Position numbers and translations under genes: made by a program. The notes under the pieces were generated by a model that was not told where the DNA came from, did no database searches, and was given only the letters and a program-made list of their open reading frames with translations. Of a stretch of DNA of 64,000 nt, positions 31,355 to 42,049 are shown in pieces; positions within the stretch are counted from its first letter, which is position 1; every line of letters starts with the position of its first letter. Source of the stretch: Shinisaurus crocodilurus (lineage: Eukaryota > Chordata > Lepidosauria > Squamata > Shinisauridae); NCBI GenBank assembly GCA_021292165.1, contig CM037877.1, forward strand, positions 81,313,691-81,377,690, in the 5' to 3' direction.

Positions 31355-31390
31355 TTTGTGTAAGCAGAAACATCTAGTGTCTTATCTTAC

Positions 31391-31608
31391 CATTGCAAGA
31401 ATGGCAAGTTGGATGGCACCTTTCACAGGCGTGTTTATCCTCATCTGCATAGTAATATTCAGGGCAAGAAGGGTGACATTCATTCTTGGAGTGCAGCAGG
31501 AAGAAATTTTCATCACAGGACAGGCAGTCTGTAGATTCAGGTCCCAGACATTCCTTGCAGCTTTTGTGACATCTCTCACAAGTGCCAGTAACATTATTTG
31601 CATAGTAC
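31391..31608 (-). CDS. PCSK5: PCSK5 furin-like cysteine-rich exon
   Basis: Acceptor atcag at 31609-31613, donor gtaaga below 31391. It begins with one base completing Gly (GG from the exon at 32402), then YYANNVTGTCERCHKSC, CLGPESTDCLSCDENFFLL and ACERCHPTCHSCN. Twelve Cys are in furin-repeat spacing, with an NVT sequon for N-glycosylation. It spans 218 bases, 72 codons plus one base on each side, the same layout expected for the exon at 38069. It ends in phase 1 (AAT G|). Confidence 0.93.
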
Positions 31609-31778
31609 CTGATACATAGGAAAAGTGCAAAGGATTTGGAAACACTTACATTGTAAGAAAAGAATAATTTCTCTTGGATCACTTTGTAATTTGCAAATCT
31701 GTATTGTTGGGCATTGTTTCTGCTTTGTAATAGCCAGAATATTCTGGCATGCAAAATGAACGAAAGGGAAAGCTTGTG

Positions 31779-32020
31779 AATAGGGCTGGCTCAAGACATT
31801 TTGCTGCCTGAACTGAAGGACGAGATGGTGCCTGCCTCCGCTCCATTCCACATACAGAAGCTGACCAGGCTGGCAGCTGAATCTTACTTCAATACTGGCC
31901 ATGGGATGGCACCCTCCAGCATACCTGAGGGCTACAGGCTCTGTCCAAGACCCCACCAGCCTCCAGAGCATCTGCTACCTGAGGTAGCTGCCTCAGTTTG
32001 TCTAATGGTAGGGCCAGGCC
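31779..32020. mobile_element. hAT MITE related to 16554-16856
   Basis: The ends tagggctggctc and gggccaggcc are decayed inverted repeats, but the 8-bp target duplication agcttgtg (31771-31778 and 32021-32028) is exact. The interior shares ctgaggtagctgcctca and taatggtagggc with the 16554 element. Confidence 0.82.
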
Positions 32021-32401
32021 AGCTTGTGGAAGAGAAAAAGGGAATGAGTGAGAGGTGTGTGTTTGGTATTATTGTCCATGCTCTTCTCCTGTATCACTTG
32101 GCAAAGGAAACTCAGGAATACAATTTCCCTATCTTAGCCAAGGAAAGCATTTGCAGTTACACTGCAGCTAACAGCCCTGAAAGAATTCCAAGTCATAAGC
32201 TAAACTTTATGTTTAGAGGGGCTATGATATCAGTGGATATTATCTGGTATTTTTCCTTTCCTTTTGGTTGCTAAGTATTAGAGATATTACCTATTTTGTA
32301 CTGAATATTCCAGAGTATCCCCAGGATGTACCTCTCGATTCCAGGAGGCACTATATTACAGTCTATCTGACAGAGCTTTTTATGAGATGCCAGGGTCTTA
32401 C

Positions 32402-32579
32402 CCAGTTGAACAGGTCTGTACACATCCATTTTCTTGCTTGTACCAACTTGGTGGGCAGGAGAGGCACTGTGTGCTGTGTTTCCCATTGCACGTTTCACAA
32501 GTCCTGTGGCAAGTGTAGCATTGGTCTTTGTCACTGTCCAGATAATATCCACTGGGACAGACTTTGACACAGGTTGCTT
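32402..32579 (-). CDS. PCSK5: PCSK5 furin-like cysteine-rich exon
   Basis: Acceptor ctctgcag above 32579, donor gtaaga below 32402. The A left by the exon at 33167 plus AA gives Lys. It then reads ATCVKVCPSGYYLDSDKDQC, CHRTCETCNGKHSTQCLSC and NGCVQTCSTG. Ten Cys. The repeat CxxC...C..GxYxD pattern is that of the furin-like cysteine-rich modules that tether PC5/6 to cell-surface partners. It ends with GG, completed by G of the next exon. 178 bases, phases consistent on both sides. Confidence 0.93.
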
Positions 32580-33166
32580 CTGCAGAGAGAACAGCACCAG
32601 ACAACATACATACAATTTTCCCTTTCCCCACTGGGATGAGTAACTAGTTTAACCCAATCTGTATTAGGGACTCTGAAAAAAAGTCTCATATAATTAACTT
32701 TCGGTTGTTTTCCATTTTCACTTGTGATTAACCATCTCAGATTAACCACTGGGTTAGACTCCATCATCGGTTTATGGGAGTCGTTTGGCTGAGTTGCCAG
32801 GTGCTATTATGTGAACATTGGTAGCAAGATGGCACCAAGGAGCAAGAGTAAACAGGATGACTTTGGTGTCAGTCCTCTAGGCAAAATTCTACTGGTGAGT
32901 CCCCTTAAATAGAAAGTTTGGGACTCATGTACTCTGATCCAGCGATCCTGTCCACTCTGCATGGTCTTCCACAGCTCCTTCAATCCATGCAGCAGCCCAG
33001 CCCAAGTTGTTTCAGCCTGTGTTTAAGTGTTTCAAGAAAACCACACCCTCACAGAATTGCTCCATTGATCTTTCAGAGTATCATGGACCCTGGGCCAGGC
33101 TGGCCATCTACATACACTGAAGACAGAAGAGAAGAAAAAATAAGCCTGGAGACAGGCAACACTTAC

Positions 33167-33397
33167 TGAGAAGATGCCAGTTTGGGGGACAGCTGAGACA
33201 CTGATCTGCAGCAGGGCCTGTACAATCTAAACACTTCCTGTGGCAGGGCTTGCACCCCTTGGTATTTCCATCATAGTAGTCAGTTTGGGAGCAGTGTTGG
33301 GGCATCACACAGAGGCCAGCATCAGTCAGCACCAGGCCTTCTCCACAGGAAAGGCAGGAAGCAGAAGATGAACAAGTCTGGCATGTCCTGTCACAGC
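33167..33397 (-). CDS. PCSK5: PCSK5 furin-like cysteine-rich exon
   Basis: Acceptor cattgcag above 33397, donor gtaagt below 33167. It joins G|GC as Gly, then CDRTCQTCSSSASCLSCGEG, CVMPQHCSQTDYYDGNTKGC and CHRKCLDCTGPAADQCLSC, ending PPNWHLL plus one base. Thirteen Cys over 76 codons, spanning the end of one furin-like repeat and most of the next. Confidence 0.93.
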
Positions 33398-33781
33398 CTG
33401 CAATGTGACCAATCACAAACATTTGACCAATTTCTGTCCCCTGCCCCATGGGCTCTTACAACTCTTTCTAGCCTTAGCCGATTGAAAGATTATGTAAACA
33501 GTTCACTTGCACTGAACAGCTGGTCAAGAGTTGGGGGGAAAAAACAACCCAGAGGATCGGTTACCTGTCCATTCTTCCTGACCAAGATATTTCCATTATG
33601 ATACCTTGATTGCTTATTTTATCAGGTGATTATGAAAGGCATTTGTTAATAACCTGACCTTTATAAATTACATTTGTATTTGGCTTGCTGAAGAGTTATG
33701 TATAGCTCAAAAACATGCATAGTCTTTCCTAAATATAAACTGATCTGATCAAAGATATAAGATCATAAGATCAAAGATATA

Positions 33782-34012
33782 AGAGCCAGTGTGGCGTAGT
33801 GGTTACAGTGTTAGGCTGGGACTCAGGAGATCCGGGTTCTAGTCCCCGCTCGGCCATGAAACTCACTGGGTGACTTTGGGCCAGTCACTGACTCTCAGCC
33901 TAACCTACCTCACAGGGTTGTTGTGAGGATAACATGGCGAGGAGGAGGACTATGTAAGCCGCCTTGGGTAAAGGCGGGGTATAAATATAATAAATAAATA
34001 AATAAATAAAAT
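33782..34012 (+). mobile_element. Sauria-type tRNA-derived SINE
   Basis: The head agagccagtgtggcgtagtg is followed by ggagatccgggttctagtcc (B box), the body gggccagtcactgactctca, the tail gtaagccgccttgggtaaag and (taaa)n. Better preserved than the copy at 18249. Confidence 0.92.
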
Positions 34013-34132
34013 AACTTTAAAGATTTTATATATTTCGCTCTCTGGGAGCAACATGGCAAAAATACTCAGTACTAGGGCTGTGCTTTGGATTTGTCTGAAT
34101 CCTGAACCAAATAACTCCCTAAGACCCTATAC

Positions 34133-34268
34133 CAGGGCTTTCCAACCTTGGGTCCCCAGATGTTGCTGGTCTACAGCTCCCAGCATACCCAGCCAGCATG
34201 GCTAATGGCAAGGGATTCTGGGAGATGTAGTCCAGCAACATCTGGGGACCCAAGGTTGAAGAGTCCTG
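34133..34268. mobile_element. Palindromic 136-bp hAT MITE
   Basis: Starts cagggctttccaaccttggg and ends ccaaggttgaagagtcctg. Exact 8-bp target duplication ccctatac at 34125-34132 and 34269-34276. Same family and same length as 12359-12494. Confidence 0.92.
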
Positions 34269-34276
34269 CCCTATAC

Positions 34277-35059
34277 CCATCTTCTGAAAAAGTGCACGTT
34301 TCTTGCCAAGGGACACCTCTGTGATGTATACCATTTTCATACAAATTGCAAAAAACAAACAAACAAAACACACAGGGGAGGTGGGGAGGGGAAACAAATC
34401 TCCCAAAAGTTTGAAGGTTCCCTTTCCACAAAAACTGCTGCACTCATCCTTCTGAAATTTTGCAGGTTTCTTGGTTAGGGCCACCTCCATGCTGGGGCAG
34501 CTCCATCCAATGTGGGTGCCCATTACCCTCCGAACCTGGAGGATTACTGGCATCCAACCCCAAGGTTGGGGGGGGCATAGGATTGCACCCTAAGTCATTT
34601 TCATAACAGTTGCCCATAGAGAATGTACGGAGAATAAGCGCATCTTTTCTCTTTCTCTTTTTTTTAAACCCCAAACTATAAAGGCTGCTTTTGCATAAAA
34701 CCAATCTGAAACCTGAAAGTTCTGCAAATTTCACCCAATTCTGCCAAGAAATAAAAAAAGTTATGATGCAGTTCACTTTAAAAATAAATCAAAAATCCAA
34801 GGCACCTAGCACAAAACAAGCACAGGGTGTGTTTTTTCCTGAATTAAAATGGGATACATAAATCACTCATACACACACACACAAATATATTTTTAGAGAA
34901 TGGAATATAACAATTATCTTACTCTTAATATTGATTTTAAGGATTTATATACCACACTACAAATAAACTAATAAAATATAGAGTAAAATACAGAATAAGA
35001 CAATAGTGAAATAAAAGAAAATGGTAGATAAAGGCAGCATAAAGCAATACAGATATAGC
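34277..35059 (-). other. PCSK5: PCSK5 intron, mostly unrecognised
   Basis: Contains a possible minor MITE ending ggattgcaccctaa near 34592 (same terminal motif as 52758) and a short (ca)n at 34871. No coding signal. Confidence 0.45.
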
Positions 35060-35269
35060 CAGTGGAGGCTGGTGACTCCTATTTCGGTGGAGCTCCTAAT
35101 CCATTGCAGCTTTTATTTGGAGCTTTATAGGAGCTATCCATGGTGCTCCATGGTGGTGAACCTACTTTGGGGATGGGATTCAGCACCATGGATAGATCCT
35201 GTAAAGCTCCAAATAAAACCTGCAATGGATTAGGAGCCCCACTGAAATAGGAGTCACCAGCCTCCCCTG
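35060..35269. mobile_element. Fold-back MITE (cagtggaggctggtgactcc family)
   Basis: The two arms are complementary over most of their length. The left side has gtggaggctggtgactccta and attgcagcttttatttggag, and the right side carries their complements ending taggagtcaccagcctcccc. Same family as 17807-18013. Confidence 0.85.
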
Positions 35270-36057
35270 GTATGGCCAAGAGTTAAAAGGCCTGGGAAAA
35301 GAAAAAGGTCTTCACTTGGCACTGAAAAGAGATCAGGGTGGGCACCAGGTGAGCCTCCCTGGGGAGAGTATTCTAGAAGCAGGGCGCCATTGCTGAGAAG
35401 GCCCCTAGAATTACTGGCTCATACCCTGTGTCACAGCAAACATCTTTCTCTGTGAATGGATTTCTTCTAAATACTTATCTCAGGAATAACTGAATGCTCC
35501 ATTCACACCTGAGCCCAGCATAGGTTTATTAAAGTAAGTCGAGGCCAGAGCAGTGACTAGGGTGGCCACTTGCACATCACCAAAGAAGAGTAAATGCATC
35601 ACCAAAAAAAGAGGACACAGATTTACATAAAATTTGCATATGGTAATGTATATGTACAGATGCAAATTTAGAGGTAATTACTATTATTTAAATAGAACTA
35701 CAATATGTCTCATCATAATGGGGACCATAGCAGGTGACCGGTGTGCCTATTCAGTCTGCTGTCCAGGTGCTGCTGATGGGCAACTTCAACTTGGTCCTTC
35801 CCTGTGCTCCTTTCTTATGGTTCTTTATCTTTAAACTGGACTTGATCTGGACAACCCTTCAAGTGAGGTCTGTCCTCTGAAAACTATGACACATGGTTAC
35901 CCTAGCAGTCAATTAATCACATGGATACACTGTAGGCAACCTGATGTGCCAAAGGGTGCTTATGGCACACTCGTATGTTCTGGCAGGGAATTATGGGTCC
36001 AAATCACTTTTAACCTCTACTTCTGAACGGAATAATAAATAAATAAATAATAAATAC
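35270..36057 (-). other. PCSK5: PCSK5 intron, no recognised feature
   Basis: AT-rich, with an (aaat)n run at 36035-36055 immediately inside the donor of the next exon. The 35340-35420 segment resembles a LINE 3' region (gggcaccaggtgagcctccc) but is too short to classify. Confidence 0.4.
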
Positions 36058-36291
36058 CTTTACACTCCTTATTCACTTCTTCATAAGTGCCATCCGGGCA
36101 TTCCGCAAAACATTTGCCATTGTACAGAACATAGGAATCAGCAGGACAGTCTGTGCAGTCATCGGCATCTGGCCCATCACATTCTCTGCAGTCTTTGTGG
36201 CAGTGAAAACAGTGGCTGGAGTCAGCAAAGAAGCCAGATGGGCAAGTACGGAAACACTGTCCATCGTGCAGGTGAAACGGTGGAAGACACA
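36058..36291 (-). CDS. PCSK5: PCSK5 furin-like cysteine-rich exon
   Basis: Acceptor cttgaaag above 36291, donor gtattt below 36058 (GTATTT is a weak donor). With the G from the exon at 38069 it reads VCLPPFHLHDGQCFRTCPSG, CHCHKDC-type spacing (HCFHCHKDCRECDGPDADDC), LYNGKCFAECPDGTYEEVNK and ECK plus one base. Twelve Cys in 78 codons, with no lesion. Phase fits both neighbours. Confidence 0.92.
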
Positions 36292-36925
36292 CTTTCAAGA
36301 AAGAGCAGAACACATCAGGATACACCAAAGCGCACTTGTGCTTTCTTTTATAGGCCATAAGACTCTCCCCTTCTGTCTTCTGTTCTAAATTTTGTGGGCT
36401 GCAACAGGCCCAGAAGTCTCACTGTGAAGCTTTAACGAAAATCACTGCCACAGCCAGGTCTCCACAAGAGCTCTACTCTTTCTGCTACTTGCTGCTCTGT
36501 CTCGGCACAGTCTGCTGTGACTAAGGATCAGGCCGTGAGGAAGAGCCCTCCACTCTGCTACTTCTTATAAGTGACAGCACAGCCTGCCACAACAGAGGAA
36601 AATGGCAGGAATGAAAGAGTGCTCTCATTTCTGACACCCTGGCCTCCAGAGGAACCCATCCTGCACCTCGGTCGCCAAGCTGGTACCACAGAACAGGGAA
36701 CGTAGAGTAACTGAGAGAATGGAGATGATCCAACACAGAAACCCTTTTCAGAGGATGCATCTGTGTTGACCGAATGCCCACGGGGATGGGCAGTGGGGAG
36801 CAAGAGTGAGATCGTGGTAGCAGTCCTGTCCCCAACATGATATGAGTGTTCAGTAGACTTTGTAAACAGACTGTAGGTGAAGACAAACTACAGCTTGGCT
36901 TCTAATTTCCTTTCCGTGAACAGAA

Positions 36926-36970
<45 letters not shown>
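36926..36970. repeat. (CAT)n microsatellite
   Basis: About 15 uninterrupted cat units followed by ttatttctatgcc, a typical position next to a LINE/SINE 3' end. Confidence 0.95.
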
Positions 36971-37316
36971 TTATTTCTATGCCACTTTCGCATGATAAAA
37001 CAGAATAGGCACAGAATGATGCCTTACCATGACCCACTTCCTTAGCAGCCACCTAAGCTCCCTGAAAAATCTGCTCCTGGGGTTGGCAAGAGCCTCGGGA
37101 ACAATGGGGGATATGACATGGGGGCTGCAGATGGAGGTGAGAATTGGTGGAAATTGCCCCCTGCCCATTAGGTGAACAGAGGAGCATCTTAGGATCTAAA
37201 GCTAAGAATATAGGCTTGACTAGTGCTGGCTCCAGGTTTTTGAGGGCCCTTGGATAAGACACCTTCAATGGGCCCCTCCCTCAGTGAGTCTACCTTCTCA
37301 CCGCCATTGTCACCAG

Positions 37317-37358
37317 CTCCTCCTCCTCCTCCTCCTCCTCCTCCTCCTCCTCCTCCTC
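37317..37358. repeat. (TCC)n microsatellite
   Basis: About 14 units of tcc/ctc in a polypyrimidine block. The long Arg or Leu runs in the reading frames here are artefacts of it. Confidence 0.95.
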
Positions 37359-37409
37359 ATTGCTACCACTTGCTTGCTTGACAGGCAGAGAGCCAGTGAG
37401 CAAGTAGGC

Positions 37410-37504
37410 CAGCCTTCCTCAACCTGGTGCAATGGCCATGCTGGCTGGGAATTATGGGAGTTGCAGTCCAACACATCTGGAAAGCACCAGGCTGGGAAAG
37501 GCTG
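37410..37504. mobile_element. Short hAT-like MITE
   Basis: cagccttcctcaacctggtg at the left and caccaggctgggaaaggctg at the right are inverted repeats, enclosing atgctggctgggaattatgg. No clear 8-bp duplication was seen. Confidence 0.65.
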
Positions 37505-38068
37505 CTCCTCCTCCTCACCAACACCATTGTCTGGGCCAGAGCAAAAGGGAGGTGAACAAGCAGGTTGCAAGAGAAGCAGCAAACCCAGAGGACTCTTATC
37601 AGTGGGCCCCTGCTGGGGTGTGGGCCCTCAGCAAAATGTGTGGGGTCTACTTACACAGTCTACTCAGGTCTTAGGGGTATAGTAATATTCAGACTACACT
37701 CCAAATCCTTGAATGAGACGCATCTAAGATGTTTTAACATTGCATTTTCATTGAAAATGCAACTGGCTGGAAATGGCTTCCTGATTAGGATTTACATAAT
37801 AGGTTTTGATCATTACGCTCTGAGGTTCTGATTGGATGGAACCCATTGTTTTCTTTTAACTAAAGCTTAGCTTTAATTTAATATAAAGGTTCACAGGAAA
37901 CCACTTAATTTTACATGTTTTCCCCACCCCCACCCTCAGATAAATGTGCAGATATGTGATTCTAAGGATAAAACTCAGCTCAGCTCAAACTGAATACAGT
38001 TTCTACAGCTTTTAAGGGTCACCCCTCAACATTACATTCAGCAAACCACTGTTGATTCTCTGCAGTAC
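37505..38068 (-). other. PCSK5: PCSK5 intron, no recognised feature
   Basis: No exon or element ends identified. Confidence 0.4.
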
Positions 38069-38287
38069 CTTTGCATGAGCTTCCATGAATACATTCCTGA
38101 CACATCTTAGGGCAATGCCTACAAACTCCTTCAGCAGCAAAGTGTTGCTCTGAGCACGCAGTTTTTGCATTCCCATTGCTCTAGGACCAAGGGACTTTCA
38201 CAGGACAGGCAACTGGTGGCATTTCCTGCACATGTATTGCAGGGTTTGCTGCACATCCTACAAGTCCCGCCTTCAGCATAAAAGCCC
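38069..38287 (-). CDS. PCSK5: PCSK5 furin-like cysteine-rich exon with a one-base frame disruption
   Basis: Acceptor ctttag above 38287, donor gtactg below 38069. The first part reads GFYAEGGTCRMCSKPCNTC, AGNATSCLSCESPLVLEQW and ECK. After an A5 run (T5 at 38162-38166 on the plus strand) the cysteine pattern continues only in the next frame: ACSEQHFAAEGVCRHC, PKMCQECIHGSSCK plus one base. In the original frame a TGA follows within about 12 codons. The exon is 219 bases, whereas phase on both sides and the sister exon at 31391 (218) call for 218. One surplus base in a homopolymer explains everything. Either the allele is broken or the assembly miscounts the run; otherwise conservation looks normal. 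Confidence 0.88.
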
Positions 38288-39276
38288 CTAAAGAGTGAAA
38301 ACAAAACAAAAATGAAATATCAGGTAGCAGAATATGCTATAATTCTCTGGGAATAAAAAAAAAATGCTTTTGAGGTGAGCTGAGATCTTTAAGAAAACAT
38401 GCACTGTAGACATGGCTTTGTGTACCATGCTTGTCTTTGACCTTGAAGGCGTGGTATTGTATTCCCACCACTTCTCACCACTAACATATTATATAAAATA
38501 CTACACATCCTATAGGAGTCTAAGGCACAGGCGTCACTGTGCACTCGGAGGCATCGAGGCTTGTGTTTTGTTCTTCTAAATGCTTTATTTTCTCCAACTG
38601 CCACCAGGCAGGAAAGGCCTGTAACACTAGAGGATGGATACATTTCCAGGAATCTTGCTCAACTGATCCAGAGGGATGAAGGCAATGGGGAGAGAGAGAT
38701 TCCCTCACCCCACTCCCTCAACGAACATCAGAAAGAAGAACAGAAATTGCCAGAGAGCAGAAAATAGAGAATATTTTCTCCTCTGTTTCAACAAGAGACC
38801 CTAACCTTGCCCCCCCCCCAATGCAAGAAAAGGCAACAAACATTTTTCTTTCTTTCTTTGTAAGGTATTTGAAATATATGGATGAAAGCCCTGTTTAAAG
38901 CCACTGCAGGCATGGAAGGTCCCCGTTAAAGGCTTCACATCAGCTAAACTTGTAGGACTTGAATGCTCCTGCTACTCACAGTTTATTAGTATTATTTATA
39001 TAGTGTTATCAGTGTGCATGGCACTTTACAGAGTAACGTAAAGAAGAAAACCCTGAGGAGTATACAATTTAAACAAGAGACTAGTGTGTGTTCCCAGGCT
39101 TACAGATATGATTAATAGTTTCTGCTTTCCTTCTAGTCTTCCTCAATATATTGGCATGCCCGTATCCCTGGGTTACAGTTACTTTCTATGTGTGGTGGTG
39201 AGCACACGTGATTTCATTCCCGGAGCCCATGTCCTACCATGTATGGGCTACTATTGGGATCTTCAGCACCAGAACT
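38288..39276 (-). other. PCSK5: PCSK5 intron, no recognised feature
   Basis: Unique-looking sequence. A poly-C run near 38812 and a short (ttct)n near 38847 are the only repeats. Confidence 0.4.
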
Positions 39277-40691
39277 CAGGGCCGGTGCAAGGCAGTTTGG
39301 TGCCCTAGGCAAGATCAAATATTTAGCGCCCCCCCCTTCCCACTTGAGCCCTCCCTCCAGCCCTATGCCCATTATGAAATAAATGTCAATTGGCAAAACC
39401 TAAAAAAAATATTATCATAATAATGAGCCATGCACAGGACAAGCAAAGCCCCACACACACACATTGCAAAGGATCTCTGCAGCCTGCTCCCAGTTTCCAG
39501 ACCTACTATTGCAGACAATTCAGAATCATCACCAGCAGGGGAAAGCGACCTGGCGTCCTCCTGATGTTTTGGACTACAACTCCCACAATACCTGACCATT
39601 GGCTATGTTGGGGCTGATGGGATTCGTAGTCCAAAACATCTGGAGGGTGCCAGGTGGCCAACCCCTGCTCAGGAGTACGCGACCTTTCTCACCTCTCCTG
39701 GGCTACTCTCCTTCCAACCCGAAGACTGGGCAACAGGGGCATTCTTGCACCTTCTCCCTGGGGCTCAGTGGGAGGGCCTTCGGCGGGCCCAGCCGCCTCT
39801 CTGCCAGCTTTGCTGGTAAACGGGCCCCCCGGAGGTGCTCACAGTCGGACATTCCCAGGCGGCGGGAGGCTTGGGGTCATCCGGCCCTGTCCTGGTCCGC
39901 TGCCCGGACCATTGTTGCTGCTTCCCCTCTAAGGAAAGAGGGGTGGATGGGGGTGGGTGGGTTTCACAGGGTTTCACTTTCGCTTCCAGTGGGCCTCTCC
40001 TCTGTCCCTCGGTTGCTGCTCAGGTCAGCGCGGAGCTGCTGAACCTGTCGAGGCACCTGGCTAGAAAGCAGGACTGCCACAAGGGGGCGGGGCCCGCAGG
40101 ATCACAATTCCTCCCCCCCGCCCAATTCTGCCGCTCCAGAGAACCTCGCGGGTGCCCCGATCTCTCATAGCCGCGCTCCAAAGCCTCTGGTGCCGTGCAA
40201 GGCCAGGCACATTTACTCAGAGGTAAGTCCCACTGAGTTGACTGGGACTTACTCTCTTGTAAGAGTTTGGGCTGGCCCGTTCCAGCCACTCCCTTGCCGG
40301 AAGCTTCCATCACGATCCCGCTGGAAGCGCCTCCAACAAACCCCTAACCTCGAGCACCACTTCTTCACGGTGCAGCTCCCGGAAGGGAGTCCCGTGGAGA
40401 TAAAGGGGGCAGTGCTTCTCAGTAAACACGCGCGGAGCCGCCTGGGCGCCCCCTCGACTGAGGCGATGCTGCTTGCAGACTGAGAAATGAAATCCGGCCA
40501 GGGCAGCAGAAGGGGGCGAAGAGCACAGCTGGAGAAGGGGGCGAGGTTCTTTTAAATGCTGGGGCGCACGGACGGGGCTATCAAAATATGCATTTTAGCA
40601 CAGTATTTCCCCCCCAAGGCGTTTCTGGCGCCCCCTTTAGCCCTGCGCCCTAGGCAGCTGCCTAGTTGGCCTAATGGTAGCACCGGCCCTG
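39277..40691. mobile_element. 1.4 kb CpG-rich non-autonomous hAT element
   Basis: Termini cagggccggtgcaaggcag and taatggtagcaccggccctg are inverted repeats. The 8-bp target duplication ccagaact (39269-39276 and 40692-40699) is exact. The second half is GC- and CpG-rich with a gggcggggc box near 40085. A 40195-40265 stretch carries the cttactcagaggtaagtccc motif of the short palindromic MITEs. A small palindromic MITE is nested at about 39549-39672. Open frames in this block are chance GC-rich frames without family resemblance. Confidence 0.9.
39549..39672. mobile_element. Palindromic MITE nested in the 1.4 kb hAT element
   Basis: The arms cctcctgatgttttggacta and tagtccaaaacatctggagg are complementary and outlined by cctggcg / gtgccagg. 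Related to 44764-44899. Confidence 0.75.
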
Positions 40692-40699
40692 CCAGAACT

Positions 40700-41481
40700 G
40701 CATCTGAGAACTTCAGCCATTTCAAAAATACATAATTGAGATCTTGTGTCCACGGCAACCATCACATATACTGCCCTGAATGTCTTAAAGGAAGGACAGG
40801 AGAGAAATGTGAAAAATAGTAACAGCAACAATGTTGATGTGTGCTGATGAACATGGTAAACTGTAAACCAATACAGGAAAGGAGCAACTGTTTCATGTGC
40901 TTTATGTCTCAAGTATCTTGTCACATGAATTGACTGGCTACTTGCAATGCCAAAACATTACTTTGTACAAAAAACAGTATTATGCTCTATCAGATTTCTT
41001 GTGGAATTTCAAAGAAGAAAATAAGAAGAAAACAGGTAAAGGCTTCAGGAAAACCCAAAGGAGAAATGAAGAGCAATGCTATTTCCCCACCCATTTCTTA
41101 TTTAAGTGCTGGATAGAAAAAAATGCCATTAAAAAAAAATAAAATCCAGGCTACAGTCTTAAACATAAGAATGCACTTGTCAAAGTAACCTGTTGAAACA
41201 GCAGAGCATGGACATTAGCAGCAGGAACAAGGCCATGGACACCGCTAAAAATAGAAATGTGACTTAAGCAGTATGTCTTCTTGAAATGGTGTCAGGGATC
41301 CACAGGCACTTTTTCAATCTTCATTTTCCATCCCTTTTCCCATCCCTCCTTTTTCAGTTATCATGCTTCGTACTGAAATAAGCTAGGTCAATATGGCATA
41401 ACTTTCCTATAACTTTCCTCGACCAACTTCAGATGTACTGTGCTCAGTGCAATATAAGTAATATAGATCACTCTCTTTGGA
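40700..41481 (-). other. PCSK5: PCSK5 intron, no recognised feature
   Basis: AT-rich, with no exon or element ends identified. Confidence 0.4.
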
Positions 41482-41628
41482 CAGCCTTTCCCAACCTGGC
41501 ACCCCCCGCATCAGATGTGTTGGATTACAATGCCCATCACCCCAGCCAGCAACCCAAATGTCTGTGCTGGCTGGGGGTGATGGGAGTTGAAGTCTAACAC
41601 ATCTGGCTTCCGGGTTGGGGGAAGGCTG
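41482..41628. mobile_element. Palindromic hAT-like MITE
   Basis: Left cagcctttcccaacctggca, right ccgggttgggggaaggctg. The inner stem is cagatgtgttgg / ctaacacatctg. Same general family as 37410; no clear target duplication. Confidence 0.72.
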
Positions 41629-42049
41629 ACATAGATGATTTAACATATGATCAGAAATTGTCTATCAAAAAGGCTACTTTTAATCATGATGCTTTTGGTA
41701 AAAGAAAATATACAACTCAGTGAAAGGGGTCCTATGCATGCTTATCTATACATAATAAGGATTACTCAATGATGGAGTGCAAAGAATGATTTCTAATGCT
41801 CACAGTACGATTCCAGTGGGAACCTGTCCACTGACTTTAAAAACTGTTGGGGAAATGCCGCAGAAGAGAATGAATGCTTTTCTAAGCACCTCATGTGCAA
41901 ATTGACAGTGGTTCCAAGTGATAATGCAGCCATCTCCAACAAAAAGGTCATGATCCATCGTGTCACAGAATATATGGAGGTGGGAATGGCACACAACCAC
42001 CTCTAGACAGTCTGGATGTTTGCATGAATGAGTATAAATGAGTACGTAC

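Noticed and set aside
30808..31363. Overlapping Arg/Pro/Gly-rich frames up to 182 codons on both strands
   Set aside because: Chance frames of a CpG-rich non-autonomous transposon.
36926..37358. Poly-Ser/His/Arg/Leu runs in reading frames
   Set aside because: Translations of (CAT)n and (TCC)n microsatellites in an intron.
39599..40170. Open frames of 110-147 codons in the GC-rich block
   Set aside because: They arise from stop-poor GC-rich transposon DNA in several overlapping frames and show no recognisable domain.
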